In this document: one piece after another, positions 32,666 to 41,705 of the stretch
How the letters are laid out: each line of letters starts with the position of its first letter
Numbering within the stretch: the first letter of the stretch is position 1
Source: Flavobacterium sp. SLB02
GTDB taxonomy: Bacteria > Bacteroidota > Bacteroidia > Flavobacteriales > Flavobacteriaceae
Assembly (NCBI RefSeq): GCF_009664855.1
Contig: NZ_CP045928.1
Coordinates: forward strand, 1,068,695-1,132,694
Direction of reading: 5' to 3'
Length of the DNA stretch: 64,000 nt
The notes under the pieces: model-generated
The model's input: only the letters and a program-made list of their open reading frames with translations
What the model was told of the DNA's origin: nothing
Databases searched by the model: none
Program-made: the position numbers and the translations under genes

Positions 32666-33904
32666 ATGAAAAAAAGTAGCAAATTAATTTTGTTCTCAGC
32701 CTTAGTAGCTTTTACAACGTTCTCTTGTAGTAGTGATTCTGATAAACCCGGAAATGAAACAGGCGGTGGAGTAGACACCGGAAAAACAAAATATATAATT
32801 ACTGCCACTACCGGAGCAGCAGGAATTGCAGATTATTTGTTAACGGCTGATGATATTTCTAAAGGGTCTATTACTACAACGGGTAATGGTATCGAACAAG
32901 ACGGATCTTACCGTTATTACATTACAGCGCAAAACAACTTTTTTAGTTTATTATACGGACAAGGAAATCCTGGCGCCGTGACAACTTACAACCTGAATGC
33001 AGAAGGAAAGCTAATTAAGAAATCTAATTTTCAGGCAGAAACAGTACACGTTTTTGCAGCTGTAAACAAGGATATTTTAACAATTAAAGTTCCAAGAAGC
33101 GGCGCGGCATCTATTGCTCAAATGTATAAAATTGATGCAGAAAAATCACTTATTACAGGTGAGGCGCAACAAGATACGAAAAAATTAGCCGGAAACGGTG
33201 AAAGAGCCTTTTTTACCTGGGCAACTCAGGTGGGCGAGAAAGTGTACATGCCTTATATGAGTATTAAAGGTGACGGAGTTGATAATTTTGGAACTAAAAA
33301 CCCGGACAGTACATGGGTTGCGGTATATACATATCCGGAGCTTAAATTAGAAAAAGTGATCAAAGATAACCGTACCAGTTATTTAGGAGGTTATTTCACT
33401 AACGGATTGTATCAGGACGAAAACGGAGATGCTTACGGTTTCTCAGGAGCAGTTGCTACAAGCAATTCTGTTGTAACTTCTACCAAACCATCTGCTGTGG
33501 TAAAAATTAAAAAAGGAACTACAGAATTTGATAAAACCTATTTCTTTAATGTACAGGAAAAGTCAGGAGGATATAAAATTGCCTCATCCAGCTATATTTC
33601 TAAAGGAAAAGTATTACTACAAATGTATGGTACGCCAGGAACTAATAAAGGCGCTGCAAAACTGGCCATTGCGGATCTTTACAATCAAACTTTTACATGG
33701 GTAACTAATGCGCCTCAAATAATTAGTTTTACAACAGTAGAAAGATATAATCTTGTTAGTGAGGACGGTTCATCTGCTATTGTTGGTATTAATACTCCTG
33801 AAGGAAACTGGATTTATACCATCAACGGCACAACTGCTGTTGCTACTAAGGGAATAAAAGTTGAAGGTGGTCAGATTACTGCAATTGCAAAATTAAAATA
33901 TTAA
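32666..33904 (+). CDS. DUF4374 lipoprotein
   Basis: This exported lipoprotein has 412 residues, with lipobox TTFSC (Cys 21) and a Ser/Asp/Gly-rich linker. The mature part is a repeated beta-sheet protein, probably a seven-bladed propeller (YIITATTGAAGIADYLL, YVRTSYLGGYFTNGLYQDE-type blades). DUF4374 proteins are regularly encoded next to TonB receptors and PepSY proteins in Bacteroidota, and are thought to help ligand capture at the cell surface or in the periplasm; this is context, not proof. It starts 24 bp after the receptor gene in the same transcript, and a terminator-like hairpin follows at 33922-33947. Confidence 0.88.
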   Translation: MKKSSKLILFSALVAFTTFSCSSDSDKPGNETGGGVDTGKTKYIITATTGAAGIADYLLTADDISKGSITTTGNGIEQDGSYRYYITAQNNFFSLLYGQGNPGAVTTYNLNAEGKLIKKSNFQAETVHVFAAVNKDILTIKVPRSGAASIAQMYKIDAEKSLITGEAQQDTKKLAGNGERAFFTWATQVGEKVYMPYMSIKGDGVDNFGTKNPDSTWVAVYTYPELKLEKVIKDNRTSYLGGYFTNGLYQDENGDAYGFSGAVATSNSVVTSTKPSAVVKIKKGTTEFDKTYFFNVQEKSGGYKIASSSYISKGKVLLQMYGTPGTNKGAAKLAIADLYNQTFTWVTNAPQIISFTTVERYNLVSEDGSSAIVGINTPEGNWIYTINGTTAVATKGIKVEGGQITAIAKLKY

Positions 33905-33921
33905 AAATTGGTTTCTTTTGG

Positions 33922-33953
33922 ACCGTAGGCCTTTCGGGGCTTGCGGTTTTTTT
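33922..33953 (+). terminator. Terminator-like hairpin between DUF4374 and PepSY genes
   Basis: A 10-bp stem (33922-33931 with 33938-33947, two G-U pairs) around TTTCGG is followed by seven T residues. It lies inside the cassette, so it probably lowers expression of the PepSY gene relative to the receptor. Confidence 0.65.
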
Positions 33954-33979
33954 ATTTATCTTTTTATACGCTACTAATT

Positions 33980-35413
33980 ATGTTTTCTTTTTCAAAATCA
34001 AATACTAATAAGAAAAAAAGTAAAAAATCGCTTTTCAAGCGTATTATGGCCTGGTTGCATCTATGGCTCGGATTGGCTTCGGGTATTATTGTGGTTATTG
34101 TTAGTATAACGGGCTGTATTTATGTTTTTGAAAACGAAATTAAAGATTTTATCGAAGACTGGCGTTTTGTAGCCCCTCAGGAAAAAGCTTTTTTATTACC
34201 CTCGCAATTAGTTACAATTGCAGATAAAACCATGAAAGGCAATCATGCCACAAGTGTTACTTTTGGATCAAAAGAGGATGCTGCTATTGTGGGGTACTTT
34301 ATCGAGAAAAAAGAAAGTAAAGACGAAAAAGGAGAAAATAAAAGAGGAGAGAAAAAAGGAAATCTTAAAAATGACACAGCTAAAAATGGGAGTGAAAAAG
34401 GAAAATCTGATCTAAAACCGCAAGGAAAAGGCAAGCAAAAAGATCAAAAAGAAGAAAAGCCCAGAAAAAGAAGAAAGGGCGTTTTTACCAGCATTTATAT
34501 GAATCCGTACTCTGGAGAAATATTAAATGTGAAATCTTTTTCAAGAGGCGAATCGCCCGATTTTTTCAGATGGATATTAAATGGTCACCGTGCTTTATGG
34601 CTACCTTATAATATAGGAAGGCCAATTGTGGGTGTGGCGGTTATCATTTTTGTGATTTTACTCATTTCAGGTATAGTGCTTTGGTGGCCCACTAAATGGA
34701 TTAAGTCCATTATTAATAAAAGTTTTAAAATAAAAACAGATGCCAGTTTCAAACGCGTCAATTATGATTTGCATAATGTGCTTGGGTTTTACAGCTGTGT
34801 TTTTTTATTTTTTATTGCTGTAAGTGGATTAGTATGGAGTTTTGACTGGTGGAGTAAATCCCTATACTGGCTTACATCGGCAGGAAAACCACTAGTAGAA
34901 AGCCGTGAATCTGCAAAATCAGACACCACAAATGTTAAGACTTTTAATCTTACTACGGCTGATAAAGTTTTGTTGAAGATGAACAAAGAAAATCCACAGG
35001 CAGCGGGAATATTAATTTCTATTCCTGCCAAACCAGCAGATCCTATTGGAGCTTTTGTTTACAAACAAAAAAACACCTACTACAATATGGACAGGTATAA
35101 TTTTGATCAGCAGACTTTGAAAGAGATTTCAATAAAGTCGACTTTTTCAGGAAAATATATCGATGCCAATATACCAGACAAAATACGCAGAATGAATTAT
35201 GATATTCATGTGGGAAGTGTACTGGGACTTACAGGGAAAATTATTGCATTTTTTGCCAGTCTAATTTCAGCCAGTTTGCCTATTACGGGATTTTTAATTT
35301 GGTGGGGAAAACAGAAATTTGGCAAAAAACCAGCTGCATCTGCAAAAGTTGCTACAAAGGCAATTCCTATTGCTAAATCTAAAGCAGTCTTAGAGAAAGA
35401 ATTGTCAGTTTAA
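33980..35413 (+). CDS. PepSY-associated membrane protein (iron-uptake type), with Lys-rich insert
   Basis: This inner-membrane protein is of the PepSY_TM family, often linked to reduction or handling of siderophore iron. From ATG 33980 (MFSFSKSNTNKKK) it has 477 residues. The longer frame from 33941 runs through the terminator hairpin and is rejected. Four membrane helices are seen: about 25-50 (WLHLWLGLASGIIVVIVSIT), 215-240, 270-300 and 430-455. His residues in WLHLWLG, NGHRALWL, NYDLHNVLGF and NYDIHVGSVLG are conserved candidates for heme ligands. Residues about 108-167 of the first periplasmic loop are almost purely K, E, G, N and D, an unusual low-complexity insert. Confidence 0.85.
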   Translation: MFSFSKSNTNKKKSKKSLFKRIMAWLHLWLGLASGIIVVIVSITGCIYVFENEIKDFIEDWRFVAPQEKAFLLPSQLVTIADKTMKGNHATSVTFGSKEDAAIVGYFIEKKESKDEKGENKRGEKKGNLKNDTAKNGSEKGKSDLKPQGKGKQKDQKEEKPRKRRKGVFTSIYMNPYSGEILNVKSFSRGESPDFFRWILNGHRALWLPYNIGRPIVGVAVIIFVILLISGIVLWWPTKWIKSIINKSFKIKTDASFKRVNYDLHNVLGFYSCVFLFFIAVSGLVWSFDWWSKSLYWLTSAGKPLVESRESAKSDTTNVKTFNLTTADKVLLKMNKENPQAAGILISIPAKPADPIGAFVYKQKNTYYNMDRYNFDQQTLKEISIKSTFSGKYIDANIPDKIRRMNYDIHVGSVLGLTGKIIAFFASLISASLPITGFLIWWGKQKFGKKPAASAKVATKAIPIAKSKAVLEKELSV

Positions 35414-35455
35414 CGCAGTGATAATCAGTTTTTTATAGTTTTTGATGTTGGTTAA

Positions 35456-35490
35456 AAAGGTAAAACTTTATGAGTTTTGCCTTTTTTTTT
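35456..35490 (+). terminator. Terminator ending the iron-uptake cassette
   Basis: A 12-bp stem with one mismatch (35456-35467 with 35473-35484, loop TTATG) runs directly into a T-run, 43 bp after the PepSY gene stop. Confidence 0.75.
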
Positions 35491-35591
35491 AATTTGATTC
35501 ATTGTACCTAATTCGCAAAAACAGAATAAAAGTACCATATTTTGGTAAAGATTTCTATATGGTCAAAATAATTACACCCCCCCCATTGATT

Positions 35592-36518
35592 TTATTGGGT
35601 TAATCCCTGATTTTTAAGCCATTCTTGGCAATCTCGTGTCCAGAACTTGCTGGTGTCTTTTACCCCCAGGCCAAAACCATGTCCGCCTTTTTCATACATA
35701 TGCAATTCAGCCGCAACGCCATTATTTTTAAGGGCTAAGTAAAAATTGATACTATTTTCAGGTAAAACAGCCGTGTCGTCTGAGGCATGTACCAAAAAAG
35801 TTGGCGGGGTTTGCGCCGTTACCCTTTTTTCGTTAGAAAAAGAATCAAGCAATTCCTGTGAAGGATTATTGCCTAGTAAACTCACTTGTGATCCCTTGTG
35901 TGTAATATCATTTTGCATGGATATAACAGGATAAATTAAAAGAGAAAAATCAGGACGTGCACTTACTTTAGAAGTGGTCTCATAGGTCTTTTCCTCGTAA
36001 TGTGTGGCTAGGGTGGAAGCCAGATGTCCTCCGGCAGAAAAGCCTAAAATTCCAATTTTGTTTGCATCAATATTGTATTTTGCTGCATTCTCTCTCACAT
36101 AGCGCACCGCTTGCTGAGCATCTTGCAAAGGGCCGATGTTTTTGTTTTTCATGATCTTATCATTTGGTAGTCGGTACTTTACTACAAAAGCAGCGATTCC
36201 CAGACTATTGAACCACTCGGCTACTTTAGTTCCTTCCTTATCAATTGCCAAGTGCTGATATCCTCCGCCTGGAAATATGATAACTGCGGCCTGATTGGGT
36301 TTACTTGCTGTCGGCAGAAATATGCTTAATGTAGGAACGCTGACCTGGCTGGTACTTTGTACTTTTCCCTCCTTGATGCTTTGGTTTTCCTTATAATCTA
36401 TGGCTTTAATTTCGTACGGTATTTTATTCCATAGCGCAACAATTTTATTTTGAGCATTAAGCTGGTGGTTGATTGCTGTGAAAACAACAAGAATTATAAA
36501 GGCTTTTTTTAGGAACAT
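35592..36518 (-). CDS. Exported alpha/beta hydrolase (acetyl-esterase-like)
   Basis: This secreted serine esterase of the BD-FAE/acetylxylan-esterase-like group has 308 residues from ATG 36518 with a signal peptide (IILVVFTAINHQLNAQ). The oxyanion motif FPGGGYQHLAIDKEG, the nucleophile elbow GFSAGGHLAST and the terminal His region KGGHGFGLGV are all visible, with the catalytic Asp in HASDDTAVLPE. It sits at the edge of the pectin region but on the opposite strand. Removal of acetyl groups from pectin is a reasonable inference. A C8 tract lies 8 bp past its stop codon, rare in such AT-rich DNA. A related esterase is at 54709. Confidence 0.87.
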   Translation of the reverse strand: MFLKKAFIILVVFTAINHQLNAQNKIVALWNKIPYEIKAIDYKENQSIKEGKVQSTSQVSVPTLSIFLPTASKPNQAAVIIFPGGGYQHLAIDKEGTKVAEWFNSLGIAAFVVKYRLPNDKIMKNKNIGPLQDAQQAVRYVRENAAKYNIDANKIGILGFSAGGHLASTLATHYEEKTYETTSKVSARPDFSLLIYPVISMQNDITHKGSQVSLLGNNPSQELLDSFSNEKRVTAQTPPTFLVHASDDTAVLPENSINFYLALKNNGVAAELHMYEKGGHGFGLGVKDTSKFWTRDCQEWLKNQGLTQ

Positions 36519-36827
36519 TTTTTGTGATTTTTTCAATTCTATAATGAATTAGTGAAATAGTAGGCTTTCTAGCAAATAGTCAAAAATAGAAATTTTCGCC
36601 TATTTCTGTACTGGGAAGAACGTTAAAAAGCAGTTTTTATTTTGAGATTGGGTATAGGAGCGGTATAGGATTTCAGGGTGTTGAATCTGGTACAATTTTA
36701 CCCCCTAATAAGGACAAATTTCATATGTCTTCATTTAACAATTATATTGTTTAATGTGTAATTTTGAATAGACTTTTTTGTTCTATATGTTTATTTATTT
36801 GATTATAATAATTTTTTATATAATATA

Positions 36828-36872
36828 TTTGGAATATAAAGATTAAAAACTATATTTGTGCAATCGATTACA
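36828..36872 (+). promoter_or_regulatory. exuT promoter with LacI-type operator
   Basis: TTTG (36828-36831), 19 bp, TATATTTG (36851-36858) is a perfect promoter. The palindrome TGCAATCGATTACA (36859-36872) follows without a gap, covering the start point, so a bound LacI-type protein would block transcription. The rest of the 36540-36980 gap shows no other site; the leader is about 115 nt. Confidence 0.75.
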
Positions 36873-36982
36873 TTATTTTAATTTGTTGGATTTGTCAGAT
36901 TGATTTTTATTGTCTTTTTTGAAGAGTTAATAAGGAAATTAATAGTGCAAAGAGAACATCAATTTTATAATACAACTTTACT

Positions 36983-38455
36983 ATGAACCAACCACAAGAC
37001 GCAAGCATTACAAATCAATCCAAAAAATCTACAGGAACATACCGTTGGAGTATATGTGCCTTATTGTTTTTTGCTACAACGATCAATTATTTAGACAGGC
37101 AAGTACTCTCCCTGACATGGAGTGATTTTATCGCGCCGGAATTTCACTGGACAAACAACGATTACGGAAATATTACAGCATTATTCTCTATTTTTTATGC
37201 CGTTTCTTTATTATTTGCAGGACGATTTGTGGATTGGCTCGATACTAAAAAAGGATTTCTTTGGGCTATAGGAATATGGTCTTTTGGAGCTTGTCTGCAT
37301 GCTTTTTGCGGTATTGCAACAGCGGGAATTATAACCGGAAACTGGTTTGTAGGTTTTCAAGGTGCAAAAGATGCTATAGATCTGGTACAGGACACAGGAC
37401 TAGTGATTAATGTAAGTGTTACATTGTTCATATTTGCACGTTTTGTACTGGCCGTGGGTGAGGCAGGAAACTTCCCGGCGGCTATTAAAACTACGGCTGA
37501 ATATTTTCCTAAAAAAGACAGGGCATTTTCTACTAGTATTTTTAATGCCGGGGCTACAGTAGGTGCTTTGGCAGCTCCAATATCGATTCCTTTTATAGCC
37601 AAATCATTCGGTTGGGAAATGGCTTTTATTATCATTGGGGCACTGGGTTTTGTCTGGATGGGATTTTGGGTTTTTATGTATGATAAACCAGAGAGACATC
37701 CAAAAGTATCTGCTGCTGAATTAGAATACATTCAACAAGATGATATTGCCGATAGTAAGTTAGTGGGTTATGTTCCGGAAACTACCACTAAAGTATCTTT
37801 TGTAGAATGCTTTAAATACAAACAAACCTGGGCGTTTGCTTTTGGTAAATTCATGACAGATGGTGTGTGGTGGTTCTTTTTATTCTGGACACCTGCTTAT
37901 TTAAGCTCGGTTTACGGAATGGATTCCACCCAGGCTGCCTTACCATTGTTTGTTTTATATTTAATTACATTGCTCTCTATAATAGGAGGCTGGTTGCCAA
38001 CTTACTTTGTAGAGAAAAAAGGGATGAACCCATACGAGGGGAGAATGAGAGCGATGCTAATTTTTGCATTTTTCCCTTTACTGGCTTTAATTGCACAACC
38101 CTTGGGATATATAAGTTACTGGATTCCGGTAATTATCATTGGTATTGCAGGGGCGGCTCACCAATCCTGGTCGGCAAATATTTTTACAACTGTAGGAGAT
38201 ATGTTTCCTAAAAAGGCAATAGCAACCATTACAGGAATAGGTGGACTTGCAGGAGGTGTTGGTTCTACCATAATCAATAAAGGTTCAGGATTATTGTTTG
38301 ATCATGCCAAAGAAACCAATATGTCTTTTATGGGCTTTCATGGTATTGAAGCGGGTTATTTTATCATTTTCTCTATCTGTGCGGTATGTTACTTAGCGGG
38401 TTGGATCGTAATGAAAACCTTAGTTCCTAAATACAGTCCGATTACCGGTATGTAA
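36983..38455 (+). CDS. exuT: Hexuronate MFS transporter, ExuT-like
   Basis: This inner-membrane major facilitator importer is for galacturonate/glucuronate-type sugars. The 490 residues hold 12 membrane helices. The N-terminal motif TINYLDRQVLSL and the loop GRFVDWLDTKKGF are typical of the anion:cation symporter (ACS) family, as are GEAGNFPAAIKTTAEYFPKK and FNAGATVGALAAP. An extra stretch near residues 112-140 (ITGNWFVGFQGAKDAIDLVQ) lengthens one loop. It is the first gene of the pectin-sugar region, with its own promoter and LacI-type operator. Downstream kduI has a separate operator. Substrate is inferred from the uronate pathway genes that follow. Confidence 0.9.
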   Translation: MNQPQDASITNQSKKSTGTYRWSICALLFFATTINYLDRQVLSLTWSDFIAPEFHWTNNDYGNITALFSIFYAVSLLFAGRFVDWLDTKKGFLWAIGIWSFGACLHAFCGIATAGIITGNWFVGFQGAKDAIDLVQDTGLVINVSVTLFIFARFVLAVGEAGNFPAAIKTTAEYFPKKDRAFSTSIFNAGATVGALAAPISIPFIAKSFGWEMAFIIIGALGFVWMGFWVFMYDKPERHPKVSAAELEYIQQDDIADSKLVGYVPETTTKVSFVECFKYKQTWAFAFGKFMTDGVWWFFLFWTPAYLSSVYGMDSTQAALPLFVLYLITLLSIIGGWLPTYFVEKKGMNPYEGRMRAMLIFAFFPLLALIAQPLGYISYWIPVIIIGIAGAAHQSWSANIFTTVGDMFPKKAIATITGIGGLAGGVGSTIINKGSGLLFDHAKETNMSFMGFHGIEAGYFIIFSICAVCYLAGWIVMKTLVPKYSPITGM

Positions 38456-38482
38456 TATTTGGAAAATTTTAATAGTTGAAAA

Positions 38483-38527
38483 TGTGTTTTTTAAAGATAA
38501 AAATCTAATTTTGTGCAATCGATTACA
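38483..38527 (+). promoter_or_regulatory. kduI promoter with LacI-type operator
   Basis: TGTG (38483-38486), 19 bp, TAATTTTG (38506-38513), then immediately TGCAATCGATTACA (38514-38527), the same operator in the same place as at exuT. ATG of kduI is 14 bp further on. Confidence 0.7.
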
Positions 38528-38541
38528 TTAAATTAAAAATT

Positions 38542-39381
38542 ATGACAAAATATAGTTCAAGATACGCCTCAAGCCCGGAAGCTGTAAAAAAGTATGATAC
38601 TCAGGAATTAAGAAATGAATTCTTAATTGATGACCTAATGCAAGCCGATGAGATTGTTTTAACCTATTCTCATTACGATAGATATATTGCCGGTTCTGCA
38701 GTTCCGGTAAAAGGCGATTTAGTATTGGAGAGTATCGATCCGCTAAAAGCTTCTTATTTTTTAGAAAGAAGAGAAATCGGGATTATTAATGTTGGAGGAA
38801 GTGGTTCTATTGTAGTGGAAGGAAAAACATACGCATTAGGATTTAAAGATGCTTTGTATATCGGAAGCGGTAATAAAGAAGTAATTTTTAAGAGTGACAA
38901 CAGCAATAATCCTGCTAAATATTACATTAACTCTGCGCCGGCTCATACTACTTACCCAACGGTAAAAGTAAGTCTGGCAGAAGCAAATAAATTAGAGTTG
39001 GGTACAATGGAAACGGCCAATCACCGTACAGTTAACCAAATGATCATTGGTAGTGTGGTAACGACTTGCCAGCTGCAAATGGGAATGACCGAGTTACGAC
39101 CGGGAAGTGTTTGGAATACCATGCCGGCTCACGTACACGATCGTAGAATGGAAGTGTATTTCTATTTGGATATTCCCGAGAATCAGGCAGTTTGCCATTT
39201 CATGGGACAACCACAGGAGACAAGACATATCTGGATGAACAATCATCAGGCGGTAATTTCTCCACCATGGTCAATTCACTCAGGATCAGGAACCAGTAAT
39301 TATACTTTTATCTGGGGAATGGCAGGAGAGAATTTAGATTACGCAGATATGGATGTTTGTAAAATCACAGATTTAAGATAA
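38542..39381 (+). CDS. kduI: 5-keto-4-deoxyuronate isomerase (4-deoxy-L-threo-5-hexosulose-uronate ketol-isomerase)
   Basis: This cytoplasmic zinc-dependent cupin isomerase converts 4-deoxy-L-threo-5-hexosulose uronate, formed from unsaturated uronates released by pectate lyase and GH105 action, into 3-deoxy-D-glycero-2,5-hexodiulosonate. The 279 residues match the family. The metal site is visible as MPAHVHDRRMEVYFYLDIPE (residues about 193-212) and a later His in PPWSIHSG. Its stop is 6 bp before kduD, which carries out the next step. It has its own LacI-type operator. Confidence 0.95.
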   Translation: MTKYSSRYASSPEAVKKYDTQELRNEFLIDDLMQADEIVLTYSHYDRYIAGSAVPVKGDLVLESIDPLKASYFLERREIGIINVGGSGSIVVEGKTYALGFKDALYIGSGNKEVIFKSDNSNNPAKYYINSAPAHTTYPTVKVSLAEANKLELGTMETANHRTVNQMIIGSVVTTCQLQMGMTELRPGSVWNTMPAHVHDRRMEVYFYLDIPENQAVCHFMGQPQETRHIWMNNHQAVISPPWSIHSGSGTSNYTFIWGMAGENLDYADMDVCKITDLR

Positions 39382-39386
39382 AAACT

Positions 39387-40178
39387 ATGACAAGTTTATT
39401 TGATATAAAAGGAAAAATTGCCCTGATTACAGGAAGTACACACGGACTGGGACTGGCAATGGCAAAAGGATTAGGTCAGGCTGGCGCGACAATAGTGGTA
39501 AACGGAAACTCTTCTCAACAAAAAATTGATCAGGCCGTGGCATCACTTAAAAATGAAGGAATAAATGCAGTGGGGTATAAATTTGATGTCACTGATGAGA
39601 AAGAAGTTATTGCCGCTATAAAAAATATTGAAAGTGAAGTAGGACCTATTGCTATTTTGATTAACAATGCGGGAATCATTAAAAGAATTCCGCTAATTGA
39701 AATGGAAGTAGCTGATTTTAAAGAAGTAATTGATATAGACCTTGTAAGTCCCTTTATTGTTTCTAAGCATGTTGCTAAAGCAATGATTGAGAGAAGACAA
39801 GGAAAAATAATCAACATTTGCTCAATGATGAGCGAGCTGGGCCGTAATACTGTTGGGGCGTACGCCGCTGCAAAAGGCGGACTAAAAATGCTGACTAAAA
39901 ATATGGCAACAGAATGGGCAAAATACAATGTTCAGATCAACGGAATCGGACCGGGTTATTTTGCTACTGAACAAACAAAACCTATCAGAGTTGATGGTCA
40001 TCCTTTTAACGATTTTATCATTAGCCGTACTCCGGCAGCAAAATGGGGAGATCCGGGTGATTTAGCCGGAGCTGCAATATTTTTATCTTCTAAAGCCAGT
40101 GACTTTGTTAACGGTCACATTCTATACGTAGATGGCGGCATCCTGGCCACTATTGGCAAGCCATCAAACGAAGCATAA
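39387..40178 (+). CDS. kduD: 2-dehydro-3-deoxy-D-gluconate 5-dehydrogenase (SDR)
   Basis: This cytoplasmic NAD-dependent SDR reduces the KduI product to 2-keto-3-deoxy-D-gluconate (KDG). The 263 residues show the cofactor loop TGSTHGLGLAMAKG, NNAGI, the serine in NICSMMSELG, and catalytic YAAAKGG. The SELGR and GPGYFATEQTKP segments are characteristic of KduD/gluconate-5-dehydrogenase. It is translated together with kduI (6-bp spacing) and is followed by uxaC. Confidence 0.93.
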   Translation: MTSLFDIKGKIALITGSTHGLGLAMAKGLGQAGATIVVNGNSSQQKIDQAVASLKNEGINAVGYKFDVTDEKEVIAAIKNIESEVGPIAILINNAGIIKRIPLIEMEVADFKEVIDIDLVSPFIVSKHVAKAMIERRQGKIINICSMMSELGRNTVGAYAAAKGGLKMLTKNMATEWAKYNVQINGIGPGYFATEQTKPIRVDGHPFNDFIISRTPAAKWGDPGDLAGAAIFLSSKASDFVNGHILYVDGGILATIGKPSNEA

Positions 40179-40201
40179 TTCTCAATTATATTTTAAAAGA
40201 C

Positions 40202-41608
40202 ATGAGCGCAAATAAGACATTTATAAACGATAACTTTTTACTTGAAAATAAATTTGCTGAAGAGTTGTACCACAATTATTCAAAAAATCAACCCATAATT
40301 GATTACCACAATCATTTGAATCCGCAGTTTATTGCACAGGATAAGGTTTTCGACAATATAACACAAGTTTGGATTAACGGAGATCATTACAAATGGCGTG
40401 CGATGCGTACATTGGGGATCAACGAGCAATTTGTTACAGGAAATGGTTCAGATAAAGATAAGTTCTTAAACTGGGCAAAAACGGTTCCCTACACTATGCG
40501 TAATCCTTTATATCACTGGACACATTTAGAATTAGCCCGTTATTTTGATATTTATGATCTACTGAATGAAAAATCAGCAGAAAAAATATATATCGAAACT
40601 TCAGAGAAAATTAATTCTCAGGCCTACAGCACTCAAAACCTTCTTAAAAAAGTAAATGCTGAATTGGTTTGTACCACAGAAGATCCAATTGATAGTTTGG
40701 AGTTTCACCAGAAACTGACAAACAATCCTATCGGAACTAAAATGAGTACGGCTTTCAGACCCGATAAAGCCATTTTAATTTCTAATGATGGTTATAATGC
40801 ATATCTGGACACATTAGGGGATGTGTCCGGAATTGCAATTAATACTTTTGCTGATCTACAGGCTGCACTAAGAAAAAGAATTGAGTTTTTTAATGCAAAT
40901 GGCTGCAAATTAAGTGATCACGGTTTGGATCAGATTTATTTTGAAGAATTTACCGAATCTGAAATAAATGCCATTTTCCAAAAGAAAAGAGAAAACAGAA
41001 TTATAACGCCCCAAGAAGCTTTAAAATTCCAAAGCGCTGTTTTATTGTTCTTGTCTGAAACCTATCATGAGTTGGGATGGGTACAGCAGTTTCACTTAGG
41101 GGCATTGCGCAATAATAATGCGCGTATGCACAGAATTTTAGGACCTGATACAGGATGGGATTCTATAGGAGATTATCCTCAGGCGCAAAAATTATCCAGT
41201 TTTTTAAACGCACTGGATAGTAAAGATAAATTGACTAAGACAATTATTTACAACTTAAATCCTGCTGATAACGAAGTGATGGCAACCATGATTGGAAACT
41301 TCAATGATGGAAGTGTTCGCGGAAAAGTACAGTTGGGATCAGGATGGTGGTTTTTAGATCAAAAAGACGGAATGACCAAGCAATTAAATGCCCTTTCAAA
41401 CATGGGATTAATTAGTTGTTTTGTGGGAATGCTCACTGATTCAAGGAGTTTCTTGTCTTTCCCAAGACACGAATATTTCAGACGTATTTTATGTAATCTT
41501 TTAGGAGATGAAATCAAACGCGGCGAATTGCCAGAGGATATGGAATGGGTAGGGAAATTGGTTTCAGATATTTCATATAACAACGCAAAAGAATATTTCA
41601 AGTTCTAA
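40202..41608 (+). CDS. uxaC: Uronate isomerase
   Basis: This cytoplasmic isomerase turns D-galacturonate into D-tagaturonate (and D-glucuronate into D-fructuronate). The 468 residues are normal for UxaC, which has an amidohydrolase-like TIM barrel. The first metal motif is DYHNHLNPQ (residues about 33-41). WRAMRTLGI, CTTEDPIDSLEFH, QFHLGALRNNN and MLTDSRSFLSFPRHEYFRR are all family signatures. It follows kduD by 23 bp in the same direction and opens the galacturonate branch. It is one of the most certain assignments in the window. Confidence 0.96.
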   Translation: MSANKTFINDNFLLENKFAEELYHNYSKNQPIIDYHNHLNPQFIAQDKVFDNITQVWINGDHYKWRAMRTLGINEQFVTGNGSDKDKFLNWAKTVPYTMRNPLYHWTHLELARYFDIYDLLNEKSAEKIYIETSEKINSQAYSTQNLLKKVNAELVCTTEDPIDSLEFHQKLTNNPIGTKMSTAFRPDKAILISNDGYNAYLDTLGDVSGIAINTFADLQAALRKRIEFFNANGCKLSDHGLDQIYFEEFTESEINAIFQKKRENRIITPQEALKFQSAVLLFLSETYHELGWVQQFHLGALRNNNARMHRILGPDTGWDSIGDYPQAQKLSSFLNALDSKDKLTKTIIYNLNPADNEVMATMIGNFNDGSVRGKVQLGSGWWFLDQKDGMTKQLNALSNMGLISCFVGMLTDSRSFLSFPRHEYFRRILCNLLGDEIKRGELPEDMEWVGKLVSDISYNNAKEYFKF

Positions 41609-41669
41609 TTAAATACTAACCGCAAAGCCTGAAAAGATTTAGCAAAGGTCCGCAAAGTTTTTAAAAATC

Positions 41670-41695
41670 TTTAATCCTTTTAATCTGTGGCAAAA
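41670..41695. repeat. 26-nt repeat, copy 1 of 2 (uxaC-kdgK gap)
   Basis: Positions 41670-41695 (starting TTTAATCC and ending CTGTGGCAAAA) are identical to 56726-56751. Both copies lie just before a start codon in the pectin region. The sequence is a recurrent flavobacterial intergenic repeat as far as I recall. Confidence 0.6.
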
Positions 41696-41705
41696 CAATA
41701 TTAAT

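Noticed and set aside
35577..35584. C8 tract as a phase-variation switch
   Set aside because: It lies 8 bp downstream of the esterase stop codon, not within or before a gene, so slippage would have no obvious effect.
37357..37731. 124-codon minus-strand frame opposite exuT
   Set aside because: It is a shadow of the transporter gene; its composition reflects the antisense of membrane helices.
39530..39928. 132-codon minus-strand frame opposite kduD
   Set aside because: It is fully antisense to a well-supported gene and has no independent motif or promoter.
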